Shown: positions 17,937-26,791, numbered from the stretch's first letter. The stretch: DNA of 37,783 bases from Pelobacter sp. (GCA_030824515.1 JAVBXN010000043.1:1-37783); one strand, 5' to 3'. The notes: a model not told the origin generated them from the sequence alone. Translations and numbers: made by a program.

Positions 17937-20846
17937 TCATCCCGCTTTGACACGATCCAGCTCCCTTCTGACTGCCATACCGAATTTTTCCAAAGTATAC
18001 GGTTTCTGCACATACTCTCCCGCCCCGAGCTGCTGAAGCGATTTTACCCTCTCCGATTCGGAATAACCGCTGGTTATAATAGCCCTCTGCCCCGGCCTGA
18101 CCTTGAGTATGTGGGTATAGGTTTCCAAACCGTCCATTCCACCGGGCATAATCATATCCAGCACAACAAGATCGGCAGTGTGTGAACGCAGATATTCAAC
18201 GGCTGCCTCACCGCAGGTTACAGTTTTTACCACATAGCCGAGCCTGGACAGCATGTTGTCAGCGACCTGAAGCTGTTCCGCCATATCATCAACAATCAGA
18301 ACCCGTTCCGTCCCGATGTAGTCCTCCAGGACAATTCTGAGAGAGGAAAGCTCCACCGAGTCTCTGGTAACCGGCAGATATAAAGTCAAACTGGCTCCTT
18401 CGCCCTCTTTGCTCCGGATGTCTATATAGCCGTTATGGTCCTTGATGGTGGACCAGATAATTGTCATGCCCAGTCCGGAGCCGCTTCTTTTCATGGATTT
18501 CTTGCTGTAAAACGGTTCGAAGATTTTATTGAGGTCCTCATCGGAAATGCCGATGCCTTGATCGGCGACGGTGATACAGACATATTCACCCGGGGGAATT
18601 TCTTCATACAAGTTGAGCGTTGTATCCAGGCACCTGTTGTAAGAAGACAGTTTGATGACACCTCCGGCAGGCATTGCTTCCGCGGCATTGGTGATCATGT
18701 TCATGATTACCTTGGCAAGATGGACCTTTGATCCCTTGGTGTTCAGCAGATCTGGCGTCAAACTGCTCTCAACAGTCGTATTCTGATGGTTTTTTCGCAA
18801 GTCGTCGAATTCAAGCGAAGCCAGATATTCCATTACAATAAAATTCAAATTTACTATTTCAGATACTTTTACTCCGCATCTGGCCATTGTCAGAAGATCC
18901 TGAACAACAGCCGCGGCCTTTTGTCCGGATTTCTGAATAAGAGTTATTTTGTTGTACATCGGACTATCCGGTGGTACTTCCCGCAGCAGCAAGTCCGGAT
19001 AGGCGACCAGGCCGGTCAGAATATTGTTCAGATCATGGGCGACTCCGGCTGCAAGATTGCCGATTGCCTCCATCTTCTGGGCATGAAGCAGTTTTTCCTC
19101 CAACTTTTTCTGTTCTGTTATGTCATGAATTATCCCCTGAGTGCAGACAAACGTACCCTGACTTGGAGTCTCGCTTTGGTAAATCCCTTCAGCGGATATC
19201 CTGAAATAACCCTTTTCTTTTATTGATCCGTTCTGTGTTTTCGGCAGCAACATGCGTATTTCCAAGTCACGGGTGGCTCGATTTCCAGTTCGTTTCTCAT
19301 TTAAGCGGAAAAGCGCTTTTGGAATATCAGTCGGATCCACCAGATCGAATATGGATTTGCCAAGCAGTTCATCCGGAGAATCGGCATACTTTGCTATTGC
19401 CGGACTGATGAAAATTATGCGCCCTTCAGGATCAAGACGAAAAATAATATCCGGCACGGTTTTAATAATGGAGTTCAGTTCTTTTTCACTGGATTTAAGC
19501 AAGGCAAGGGAACTATTTGCCCTTTTCCACGCAGCGACCTGGATTTTCCGGGACTTGAAAATGGTAAGGATGACATAGTTCAGCAGGACAAGAACAGTTG
19601 GCAACAGTGGTGAAAGAAGATAGCCTTTTGCATGAAACAGAAGACCCATACAGATCCAGATGCCAGTTACACATGACATGCTCACTGCCGCACTTGCAAG
19701 AATTCCAAATCTTGCAATTGCCAAACAGGCGCCAGCCGCTGCAACAAGGCTGATCAGGGCTTCCCATACCAGAAACTGTCTGGTGCGGATGATCTGGTGG
19801 CCGCTCAGAAGTTTATCCAGTATCTGCGCATGAACATCAACATGCGAGTAAAGTTGGCTTACCGGGGTTTGATAGAGATTGTCCAGACCGGCAGCCGAAG
19901 AGCCGACAAGAACCAACTTGCCTTTAATCTGATTCGCGGAAACATTCCCTTTTAGAATATCCCTGGCGGAAACCCTGGGAGTTGCGGAAGCCCGACGTGA
20001 AAATGGCACTATCAGCCGTCCCTGGGAATCCACCGAAATGGAATTTTCACCAGCCACCAGATCAAAGCTGCCGTTCTCCCTTGCCAAAATACTGATCTGC
20101 CTGCTCTTGTCATGCTGCATCAACATTGCAAGAGACAGAGACGGGTAAAGTTTATCACCGAACTGTATCAGCATCGGTATCCGCCTTAAAACACCATCCG
20201 CATCCGGTGTCGCATTAAGAAAGCCGGAATACGCGACAGCATCGGAAAACAGTTGGCGGTTGCAGACAACTCCCCTGGCTTTAAAAAAAGCTGTCGAATT
20301 CGGATTCACTGACGAATTGTTTATCTGGATAATTCCGGGAGGATGCAGTTTACACGCGGTTTCTGAATTATCATTCTTCTTGAACAAAAACTCGAATCCC
20401 AGCACAAATGGTCCCTTTGTTAAGGCACTGGCCAGGAGTTGGTCATGATCCGGCGGGGAGGTCCGGATCGTTGAAGTACCACGAACCGGTTCGTTCATAT
20501 TATTACCGGGAGAAGTACGATCCGCTTCTGCCAGAATCAGATCCAATCCTATGCTGGTTGCACCTGATTTTTCAATTGTACCGAGCAGACGCGCCAGAAG
20601 GTCACGCGGCCAAGGCCACTGGCCATGCTCTGCCAAGCTGCTTTCATCAATGTCAACAATAAGGACGGAACCCGATGGCTGCTTTGAAGGAGCAAGCGAC
20701 ATGATCACATCTGTTGCCCTGTTGTTTGTAGATGTTATAAAGGAGGGATGGATCAGGTAAATCAGGCAGATGGCAACGCTGATGGCGAGCCCGCCCAGAA
20801 GCAATTTCTTTGTCAGTCCATGTGCGGCATCAGTCGGTTCATACAT
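17937..20846 (-). CDS. CHASE2-PAS hybrid histidine kinase with receiver domain
   Basis: 969 residues. One membrane helix (about 14-33) leads into a CHASE2 extracytoplasmic sensor (about 35-335, with VLIVDIDESSLAEHGQWPWPRD). Three closely spaced helices (about 345-430) bring the chain back inside. A PAS domain (about 445-575) precedes a kinase core with phosphoacceptor His604 in GVAHDLNNIL and ATPase motifs DQGIGI and GSGLGM. A C-terminal receiver has Asp897 in LDMIMPGGMDG. CHASE2 ligands are generally unknown. The gene starts 11 bases after the OmpA lipoprotein gene and shares a run with a FecR-domain gene, so the three are best read as one envelope-sensing operon. Confidence 0.92.
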   Translation of the reverse strand: MYEPTDAAHGLTKKLLLGGLAISVAICLIYLIHPSFITSTNNRATDVIMSLAPSKQPSGSVLIVDIDESSLAEHGQWPWPRDLLARLLGTIEKSGATSIGLDLILAEADRTSPGNNMNEPVRGTSTIRTSPPDHDQLLASALTKGPFVLGFEFLFKKNDNSETACKLHPPGIIQINNSSVNPNSTAFFKARGVVCNRQLFSDAVAYSGFLNATPDADGVLRRIPMLIQFGDKLYPSLSLAMLMQHDKSRQISILARENGSFDLVAGENSISVDSQGRLIVPFSRRASATPRVSARDILKGNVSANQIKGKLVLVGSSAAGLDNLYQTPVSQLYSHVDVHAQILDKLLSGHQIIRTRQFLVWEALISLVAAAGACLAIARFGILASAAVSMSCVTGIWICMGLLFHAKGYLLSPLLPTVLVLLNYVILTIFKSRKIQVAAWKRANSSLALLKSSEKELNSIIKTVPDIIFRLDPEGRIIFISPAIAKYADSPDELLGKSIFDLVDPTDIPKALFRLNEKRTGNRATRDLEIRMLLPKTQNGSIKEKGYFRISAEGIYQSETPSQGTFVCTQGIIHDITEQKKLEEKLLHAQKMEAIGNLAAGVAHDLNNILTGLVAYPDLLLREVPPDSPMYNKITLIQKSGQKAAAVVQDLLTMARCGVKVSEIVNLNFIVMEYLASLEFDDLRKNHQNTTVESSLTPDLLNTKGSKVHLAKVIMNMITNAAEAMPAGGVIKLSSYNRCLDTTLNLYEEIPPGEYVCITVADQGIGISDEDLNKIFEPFYSKKSMKRSGSGLGMTIIWSTIKDHNGYIDIRSKEGEGASLTLYLPVTRDSVELSSLRIVLEDYIGTERVLIVDDMAEQLQVADNMLSRLGYVVKTVTCGEAAVEYLRSHTADLVVLDMIMPGGMDGLETYTHILKVRPGQRAIITSGYSESERVKSLQQLGAGEYVQKPYTLEKFGMAVRRELDRVKAG

Positions 20847-20857
20847 GGCATCTCGCT

Positions 20858-21460
20858 CTATCTTATTACAACCTCAACCCTTCGGTTTCTTGGCTCGTTA
20901 ACATTGTCTCCGGTCTGAATCAACAGATTTTCCTTGCCGTGGGAGGTGGTGCGAATGGATTCAGCTTCTGCCCCTGCTCTGGCCAGCGCATTTTTTATGA
21001 CCAGAGCCCTGTTGCTTGACAGCTCCGTATTGTATTCCATGCTGCCAACGGTGTCGGTATGCCCGATCACCGAAATATCAATTGAGTTCCTTTCCCGGAT
21101 CGCTGCAATAATGTCCGGCAGCAGTTTCTCGGAATCGGAGGTTAGAATGGTGTCTTTTTTAAAATACAGCAAAAAATGAATCGGGCGTTTGGGCTGAATG
21201 GACAGAGCTTCGGCAAATATCCTGTCGAGATTTTGCTTGCCGAGATTTTCTGGTGTCGTTGGCTGCGCCCCGGTATGTGCAACAGTGGTGGCATGATAGG
21301 GAGCATTGATATTTACAAGGCCGGCATCATTGCCGATTACTATGCTGCCGGTCTTGCCGTCAGGATCAGGAGCCAGAGCCACCAGCGTCTTCCTGCCGGA
21401 ACAACCGCAGACCAGACTGATCAGAAGAATCAGAACCGCTATTCTAGACGGACTCACCAT
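20858..21460 (-). CDS. OmpA-family lipoprotein
   Basis: 200 residues. The signal peptide is MVSPSRIAVLILLISLVCGC, with Cys20 as the probable lipidated residue (lipobox VCG-C). The C-terminal half is an OmpA-like peptidoglycan-binding domain: FLLYFKKDT, then VIGHTDTVGSMEYN, LSSNRA, and RRVEVVIR at the very end. It should link the outer membrane to peptidoglycan. It is flanked by the FecR-domain gene (46 bases upstream) and the CHASE2 kinase gene (11 bases downstream), which points to a shared envelope role. Confidence 0.92.
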   Translation of the reverse strand: MVSPSRIAVLILLISLVCGCSGRKTLVALAPDPDGKTGSIVIGNDAGLVNINAPYHATTVAHTGAQPTTPENLGKQNLDRIFAEALSIQPKRPIHFLLYFKKDTILTSDSEKLLPDIIAAIRERNSIDISVIGHTDTVGSMEYNTELSSNRALVIKNALARAGAEAESIRTTSHGKENLLIQTGDNVNEPRNRRVEVVIR

Positions 21461-21506
21461 GAAGAGTCTCCCTTCTGAATTGTACGCTTAAAGTTGCCAT
21501 ACCGGA

Positions 21507-21956
21507 TTATTCTCGATCTACCTGAACAAGAACGTGCGTACCACGTAAACCAATGGTTGCGGCCGGAGTTTCTATAGTCACCATATTCGGCGCCAATTTG
21601 GCAATCTGACCGGATAAAAATGAAACCGTTCCGTGGAAGATCTTTGCAATTAATGACAGCTTCTTTTCATTTGGCTGGAACATGAATTTCTTGATGGTAA
21701 TCCTGCTGTTGGAACCCATGGAAATTATTGTGTCATCATCCAGGATCAGACCTGCCTTGCCGGTACTTCCGGATTGGATTACATCACCCTCCAGAACCTT
21801 TATGTTGGGCTCGGCATTCAGTGAAACACCACTTCGCTCAATTGTAACAACAGCGACGACTGATTTTACAATTCCGACATGTTCTGCTGCCCCATATGCC
21901 GGTCCGCCGGTTTTTGCCAAAACGCTAAAGAAGAGTAAGAGACATAAGAATCTCAT
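21507..21956 (-). CDS. Secreted FecR-domain protein
   Basis: 149 residues with a signal peptide (about 1-22). Residues 25-125 form a FecR domain: VLEGDVIQSGSTGKAGLILDD, then GSNSRI and FHGTVSFLSG, and a closing VTIETPAATIGLRGTH. Classical FecR relays signals to a sigma factor, but this protein lacks the cytoplasmic and transmembrane anti-sigma part, so it is a periplasmic stand-alone version. It is the first gene before the OmpA lipoprotein and the CHASE2 kinase. FecR domains next to CHASE2 proteins recur in bacteria, which supports a joint sensing unit. Confidence 0.88.
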   Translation of the reverse strand: MRFLCLLLFFSVLAKTGGPAYGAAEHVGIVKSVVAVVTIERSGVSLNAEPNIKVLEGDVIQSGSTGKAGLILDDDTIISMGSNSRITIKKFMFQPNEKKLSLIAKIFHGTVSFLSGQIAKLAPNMVTIETPAATIGLRGTHVLVQVDRE

Positions 21957-22173
21957 GCTTTACACCCCGCAGTTTTTAAATGATTTTACCGGTATTATCT
22001 TTTAATGACGAGTTTATATTTCAATATCATTTAATTATGTAAAGTCAAATAAATTAGTATTTCATCAGCTGCCCAGCTGCGCACAAATACGCGCACTGCG
22101 TATCAATAAGCCTCAATTAGTATCATCGTGTCGCAAGCATATCCTTGCACTATCGATCCGCCGGGCACAAAAT

Positions 22174-22202
22174 AGGGGCCGGAATTCACAATCCCGGCCC
22201 CT
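22174..22202 (-). terminator. Intrinsic terminator in repeat copy 1
   Basis: AGGGGCCGG pairs with CCGGCCCCT around an 11-base loop, followed on the minus strand by ATTTT. It lies about 30 bases after the stop of the gene fragment and is shared with repeat copy 2. Confidence 0.75.
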
Positions 22203-22232
22203 CTTCTCACGCTATCCCCGCCCTGCCCTTTA

Positions 22233-22469
22233 TTAATCCTCCAACTGCTCCGCCAGCAGCTCAACGGTATGCCGAACCCTGATCGACGAGCCGTCCTGAT
22301 CCAGGCCGCCCCTGATCTGCATCACGCAGCCGGGACAATCCATCGCCACAAGCGGGGCGCCGGTCTCCCTGATGTTGTGCAGTTTGCGCTTCAGGATCGG
22401 GCCGGATATCTCCGGCAGCTTGACCGAGTAGGAGCCACCCATTCCGCAGCACATGTCGCACTCGAACAT
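22233..22469 (-). pseudogene. Fragment of a lactate dehydrogenase LutA/CCG-domain subunit
   Basis: 78 codons, nearly identical to the last 78 residues of the gene at 26822-28957. They include the CDMCCGMGG and DCPGCVMQIRGG cysteine motifs and the same LED ending. The frame stays open a further 12 codons upstream (to a stop near 22508), but the sequence there no longer matches. The N-terminal 600 or more residues, with the LUD domain, both ferredoxin clusters and the first CCG domain, are absent. It is therefore a non-functional remnant. Changes relative to the full gene are mostly silent, which points to purifying selection before loss, or gene conversion. Confidence 0.88.
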
Positions 22470-22635
22470 CTCGGCTACATACCGGAGTTCCGGTTCAGTG
22501 TTCAGTCACAGTTCCTAAACGGCTACATATGATCATCGTCAACATCATTTCTGACCTCAATACCCTGTACTTTACATTGCCACCAACAGTCACCTGATTT
22601 TTTCGGTGAACCAAGTTCTGGGTAATCATCGAAGG

Positions 22636-23196
22636 CTACTTCCTGAACTTTCTACGACAAAATCCAAGACTGGCAAGACCTGCACCCAACAGAATGAATG
22701 TCGAAGGCTCTGGGACAGGAGTTGAGCCAGCTTCCATCGAAAGCTGAAATGTAGACCAATTCTGTGGAGGATTATCCCATGGCCACCAATCATATGTGTA
22801 TAATACAATTTGACCCACGTTATGGTCGAATTCAGTACTCGTTCCAACAGTTGTTCCTAAATAATAGCTTGTACCAGCATCGGCTGTACCACTCCACGCA
22901 TAGGCGTATGCAGCCCAGTCTCCTATAGCCATCAAGTCAACTTTGTAATGGCCAGGCGCAGCATCAATGAAATACGGTCCAGCGCTACTATTGTTTGAAT
23001 GATACGGATTCTTTATATATGGACTCCATGGAGGATCACCAGATGCATTGTACAAGTCATTGACGGTGTAAGTTCCGACGAGATCCCAAGTTGTAGCAAA
23101 TACTGTTGTTGTAGTTGCCATCAACACCGCTCCAAACATAATAACCCCTAGAACAAATACTACCGAAGCATTTTTCCCATTACCGATATCTCCCAT
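22636..23196 (-). CDS. PEP-CTERM sorting-signal exported protein
   Basis: 186 residues from the ATG at 23194-23196, which has an ideal AAGGAGG site seven bases upstream. An N-terminal signal segment (VVFVLGVIMFGAVLMA) leads to a Trp/Tyr/Asn-rich body. The C-terminus is textbook PEP-CTERM: VPEPST, a hydrophobic helix ILLGAGLASLGF, then basic CRRKFRK. Exosortase recognises and processes this signal, and the products are usually linked to exopolysaccharide. No exosortase gene lies in the window. The body matches no family I recognise. It follows the glycoamylase-fold gene by 95 bases on the same strand. Confidence 0.9.
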   Translation of the reverse strand: MGDIGNGKNASVVFVLGVIMFGAVLMATTTTVFATTWDLVGTYTVNDLYNASGDPPWSPYIKNPYHSNNSSAGPYFIDAAPGHYKVDLMAIGDWAAYAYAWSGTADAGTSYYLGTTVGTSTEFDHNVGQIVLYTYDWWPWDNPPQNWSTFQLSMEAGSTPVPEPSTFILLGAGLASLGFCRRKFRK

Positions 23197-23204
23197 ATCC
23201 AAAC

Positions 23205-23252
23205 CTCCTTTCGATGGCTCCAAGGAGAAAAGCCAGACAACAAGACGGAGCC
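23205..23252 (-). promoter_or_regulatory. Competing hairpins over the PEP-CTERM ribosome site
   Basis: On the minus strand, CTCCTT (plus 23222-23227) can pair with the AAGGAG of the ribosome site (plus 23205-23210) and hide it. GGCTCC and GGAGCC (plus 23247-23252 and 23216-23221) form a second 6-bp stem whose 3' arm lies in the loop of the first. The two stems compete, as in a translational switch. This is inferred from pairing only. Confidence 0.4.
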
Positions 23253-23291
23253 TTTGCCTTGATGCCAAACGAGTGTGTTTGATTTGGCTTC

Positions 23292-26200
23292 TTATTTAAT
23301 TACTATATTGTCGATGGCAAGCATTCCCTTTTCAACCGTCAGGCAGCCCTCAATGACACTCGTATTTGTTGTCGGAACGTAGGAGGGGTCATAGCCGCCC
23401 ATGAGGGACAAGCAGCCGTTGGTGGAAACAACCAGGTTTTCCGTAAATGAGATTGCTTGCAACTGGAGAATACTATCTGGAACAGCTGACCTACATGCCT
23501 CCTGAAGTTGTATGAAATACATGTCGGTAGTACTGTTTCTGATCGGCATGACCTTGAATACGGCTTCAAGCTGGTGACCGGACGTTACATTCCCGAGTGA
23601 ATAAACGGAGTCTTTAACTTTATCGAGCACACGTGCTCCATTGTCCGTAAACGCATCCAGATAAGTCGGGTGGGGAGTGCTGACTGGGGTAATTACACAC
23701 CGTGAACTCCGGCCGTAGAGGACCGACACCGGTACGCATGAGATCCCACCACTACCGGTATTATTAACCGTCACCTCGTTCTTGACAACTTCCAGAGTAA
23801 CGGAGTCTATCTCTACACCGTAACCGTCACCGCCCTCCACTTTCAATGTCAGGGTATGGTCTCCCGGGCCGACCAGTACCGGGCCGATTGCTTCGCTTGT
23901 GATAAATATATCCCAGCCGTTACCGTAGTCACCGGTATCCTGTGGATTGAATTCTCCAACCTTGACATTGTCACTGAATATACTCACGACTTCAAGAGGG
24001 CCATAATTGTCATTACTGTAGCGAATTTTGATCGAATACTGCTTTTCACCCAAAGTTTTGAATTTGAACGTCAATGAATCTCCGCTCATCAACAACTTTG
24101 TTTCGCCCAGAGAGGCATTCGAGCGAGTCATGATACTTCTGCCGCCTTCTCCACCCTCGCCTTCGAAAACAGTCTGTAGCGGCGCGTTCAGAGTATTCAC
24201 CCCCTTTATAATATTCGGGTTCCGGGACAATAAACTCCAGATGAGACCCGAAGCTTGATTTTCCAGGTGCAGGAGCATCGGCCCCTGATCTATGGCAAAA
24301 AGCGCCCGTTGCAGCCACGGGCCGTCTGTCCGAAGTAATAAAGGAGAATTTTGGGGATCGGCATTGACCTGATTGATCTGATCGTTGAAAGCATCGGGCA
24401 GGGCGAAGCGGTAATGCCAGTGTCCCTTGGCCCAGCCAGCGCGTAGCGCCTGGATGACTTTGTTTTTGAGATCATCACCAAAACTGACAGAACTCACCAA
24501 GCCATAATAGGTTACCGTGCCATCCTGGTAGGGCTCTTCGAGGTTCTGGCCTTCAACAGCCGGGGCATTCACAATGGCAACGGGAGGAACTCCATAGGCA
24601 TGGTAGGCTCCATAGGGGCCTTGAGCTGCTGAAATCCCCCAAGCATTTGGCCCGTACGTCGAAAAGTTATGAGGATTACTTTCCACATACTCCTTGGTTG
24701 TCAGAATCGCCTTGCGGGAGTTCTCATACCAGTTAATCGGAATCTCCTCAGGGCAGGCATTGATCAGCGGAAGCCCGTTAGTGCCGCTGGGATTGGTATT
24801 CAGAAAGGCGTGGAAAAATTGATAGGTGAACAGGGCACCGGGATAGGTTCGGATAAGTCCGTTCGAGTCCGGAACCCGGTTGAGGCTGCAGTAGAAATCC
24901 GAAGCATCTATAGCGGTTCCGGCGGCCAGGAGAGCAATGATCAGTGCCTCGTCGGTATAATAGTCCCAGGTCCCTTTGGAGTAGTGGCCAAGTCCATTAT
25001 TGTCGGGAACGGTGAAATCATCGGCATTTCGCTGTTCAACGGGCTTCCAACCATGAACAAACTGTCGTTTGGGACTATTGTACATAAAGTGCCAGACTAC
25101 CCGATTATAGATATTCTGCGCTCGTGCCCGAATATTGGTTTCTACCGGATCGGATCCCGTGAAGTAGCTCTGACTTGCAAGAATCCCCATCAGGGCAAGG
25201 GCGGTATCAATGGTGGAGACCTCCACGGTGTTCATTGCCTCATTAATCGAGGTCGTATCCGTAAAGTCAAAGTTAAGTTTCCGATTTCCGTGAACATCAA
25301 GGAAATGATAAAACCACCCTTGATAGCCGACCTTGCCCTTCTGTTCCGAGCCGAAGGAATCTTCTTTGTCCAAATTTTCCAAAACAGACAGGACCATGTA
25401 CGCCGCAGCGTCTTTGCTGATCCAGCCGTTATTGGAGCTGATAATATATGCAGGCAGGGCGAATCCGACACCGGCTACGGTGAGAAGGTCGCCAAACGTG
25501 GATCGATCCTGGGGGATACCAAAACTCTCGGGCTTGCGGCTGGACCAGTCAAGAAAATACTGGGCTGAGCGGCGTTTGAGTTGATCAAGCAATAGGGCAT
25601 CCGTTGACGGCTCAGTCTCCAACCGATTCGCTTCGAACCAGATCCGTTTAATATCAATGCTGCCTGTTGCCGGATTATAGACATTATGCACAACATGCTG
25701 CCGCTCTATCATCAAGCTAAGGATCTTGGCCGAATGGATATCTAAATCTATGCCGTCAACCCAGTATGATTGCAAGTTACGATAATCCCACAATAGCGTT
25801 TTTTCCTCACCGGCGGTCATGGAATATCGGGTGTACCGCATACCACCTTTGGAATCTTTCAGTTCCACTCGCACAGTAACTGTTTCCGGACTTCCATTCT
25901 TCAGCAGAATCGCAAGATTGTTAAATGACCGTGCTCCGCCCGGCTCTTGGAGTTCGCCATCGACCTTGTCAAGATCCAGTACATGCTCAGTAAAAAGTAG
26001 TGTCTCTACTGTCGAGCCGTCAAATGTTACCCTGGTGTCGCTGAGCCCGAACAGTGAGAAAAATATCCCCGTATAGGAATCGGTAGCACTGCCGAAATCC
26101 CACGTCAACTGTTGGCTGCAATTGTTGCCGGATACACAGATAAGCTTTCCGGCGCCATAAGGTATTTCGTCCTTGTTGATAATGCCCATATTCCCCGAGA

Positions 26201-26357
26201 AATCATTGAGTCCGCTGTCGCTACTGGTGACAATGTTTGTGTTGCCGTAATCAACCAGAACAGCCTCATTGGTATTACCGAAGCAGAAACATGGAAACAG
26301 AAGGGCAATGAGATACACGGATACATAAATCATGATTGCTTTATTAATGACTTTCAT
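23292..26357 (-). CDS. Secreted glycoamylase-fold protein with CBM-like, InlB-like and shared C-terminal modules
   Basis: 1021 residues with a signal peptide (about 1-27). Residues 30-240 are beta-rich and of unknown type. Residues 250-700 match the glycoamylase (alpha/alpha toroid) domain also seen in beta-1,2-glucanase-type enzymes: RRSAQYFLDW, TVAGVGFALPAYI, GYQGWFYHFLD, VSTIDTALALMG and YYTDEALIIALLAAG. Residues 730-862 look like a carbohydrate-binding beta-sandwich. Residues 865-937 are an InlB-like repeat, and residues 940-1021 repeat the module that ends the protein at 1-840. The likely role is cutting or binding an extracellular glucan or the cell's own exopolysaccharide. Expression is probably set by the riboswitch-like leader at 26386-26507. 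The PEP-CTERM gene follows. Confidence 0.85.
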   Translation of the reverse strand: MKVINKAIMIYVSVYLIALLFPCFCFGNTNEAVLVDYGNTNIVTSSDSGLNDFSGNMGIINKDEIPYGAGKLICVSGNNCSQQLTWDFGSATDSYTGIFFSLFGLSDTRVTFDGSTVETLLFTEHVLDLDKVDGELQEPGGARSFNNLAILLKNGSPETVTVRVELKDSKGGMRYTRYSMTAGEEKTLLWDYRNLQSYWVDGIDLDIHSAKILSLMIERQHVVHNVYNPATGSIDIKRIWFEANRLETEPSTDALLLDQLKRRSAQYFLDWSSRKPESFGIPQDRSTFGDLLTVAGVGFALPAYIISSNNGWISKDAAAYMVLSVLENLDKEDSFGSEQKGKVGYQGWFYHFLDVHGNRKLNFDFTDTTSINEAMNTVEVSTIDTALALMGILASQSYFTGSDPVETNIRARAQNIYNRVVWHFMYNSPKRQFVHGWKPVEQRNADDFTVPDNNGLGHYSKGTWDYYTDEALIIALLAAGTAIDASDFYCSLNRVPDSNGLIRTYPGALFTYQFFHAFLNTNPSGTNGLPLINACPEEIPINWYENSRKAILTTKEYVESNPHNFSTYGPNAWGISAAQGPYGAYHAYGVPPVAIVNAPAVEGQNLEEPYQDGTVTYYGLVSSVSFGDDLKNKVIQALRAGWAKGHWHYRFALPDAFNDQINQVNADPQNSPLLLRTDGPWLQRALFAIDQGPMLLHLENQASGLIWSLLSRNPNIIKGVNTLNAPLQTVFEGEGGEGGRSIMTRSNASLGETKLLMSGDSLTFKFKTLGEKQYSIKIRYSNDNYGPLEVVSIFSDNVKVGEFNPQDTGDYGNGWDIFITSEAIGPVLVGPGDHTLTLKVEGGDGYGVEIDSVTLEVVKNEVTVNNTGSGGISCVPVSVLYGRSSRCVITPVSTPHPTYLDAFTDNGARVLDKVKDSVYSLGNVTSGHQLEAVFKVMPIRNSTTDMYFIQLQEACRSAVPDSILQLQAISFTENLVVSTNGCLSLMGGYDPSYVPTTNTSVIEGCLTVEKGMLAIDNIVIK

Positions 26358-26385
26358 GAATCATCCCTCTCCATTTTTGAAAAGA

Positions 26386-26432
26386 AAAGGCCGGGTTGCT
26401 GTGTATGTGCGGTCACATCCAGCAACCCGGCC
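26386..26432 (-). terminator. Attenuator hairpin upstream of the glycoamylase-fold gene
   Basis: A perfect 13-bp stem pairs GGCCGGGTTGCTG (plus 26420-26432) with CAGCAACCCGGCC (plus 26389-26401). It is followed on the minus strand by TTTTCTTTTC and ends about 30 bases before the ATG at 26357. Because it stands before the gene, it should act as a conditional stop. Confidence 0.85.
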
Positions 26433-26507
26433 AACTTTGCATCACGAAGTATGCTGAAGTTCAAGTCCCGTGGTTTTCCGTCGCCCAGTCACCCGAGCTT
26501 TGGCATA
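26418..26507 (-). promoter_or_regulatory. Candidate c-di-GMP-I (GEMM) type riboswitch aptamer
   Basis: Read on the minus strand, the leader shows in order: GCCAAAGC; a hairpin CUCGG-GUGA-CUGGG with a GNRA loop; the linker GACGGAAAACCACGGGACUU; a variable P3 arm capped by a GCAU...AUGC stem; and GGCCGGGUUGC. This order matches the GEMM-I class (CAAAC, GNRA hairpin, GCAAAGCCACGGGUCU, P3, GCCGGGUUGCC), with a few changed bases. The last block is also the 5' arm of the terminator, so ligand binding would prevent termination and switch the gene on. A TATAAT lies just upstream (about 26513-26518). I could not draw a convincing P1 stem, so the class is not certain. Confidence 0.65.
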
Positions 26508-26762
26508 TTTATATTATAATATAATAATTAGTTTTGAGTGCAGCCGTTTTATCATCTATTATTAGTTATTGTCAATAAACAAATCAATTCACATCAAGCA
26601 TATAGATGATGAGTCAAAGACGCATCAGACGTTTTGAAGCTTCAACTACAAGATATTACATTAGTAGGCATCCTTGGCTGCGCCTCAAATCGTACCATTT
26701 AGTCCCGACACACGTCACATAGGTTCATCAAGCACTATGAACAACTGATCGCACACACAGAG

Positions 26763-26791
26763 AGGGGCCGGAATTCACAATCCCGGCCCCT
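26763..26791 (-). terminator. Intrinsic terminator after the fused lactate dehydrogenase gene
   Basis: AGGGGCCGG and CCGGCCCCT pair around an 11-base loop, about 30 bases after the stop codon. The following strand is not T-rich (CTCTGTG), so it may rely on stem strength. Confidence 0.65.

Larger units (their letters stand above)
22174..22473 (-). repeat. Direct repeat copy 1 (3' end of the lactate dehydrogenase Fe-S gene)
   Basis: About 300 bases match 26763-27062 in the same orientation, with about 20 differences (roughly 93% identity by eye). The match covers the terminator hairpin and the last 78 codons of the gene at 26822-28957, and stops abruptly at 22473. The segment between the copies holds the PEP-CTERM and glycoamylase-fold genes. 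Confidence 0.88.

Noticed and set aside
23197..23291. Second c-di-GMP riboswitch upstream of the PEP-CTERM gene
   Set aside because: A GCAAAGG word is present, but the GNRA hairpin and the GCCGGGUUGC block are missing.
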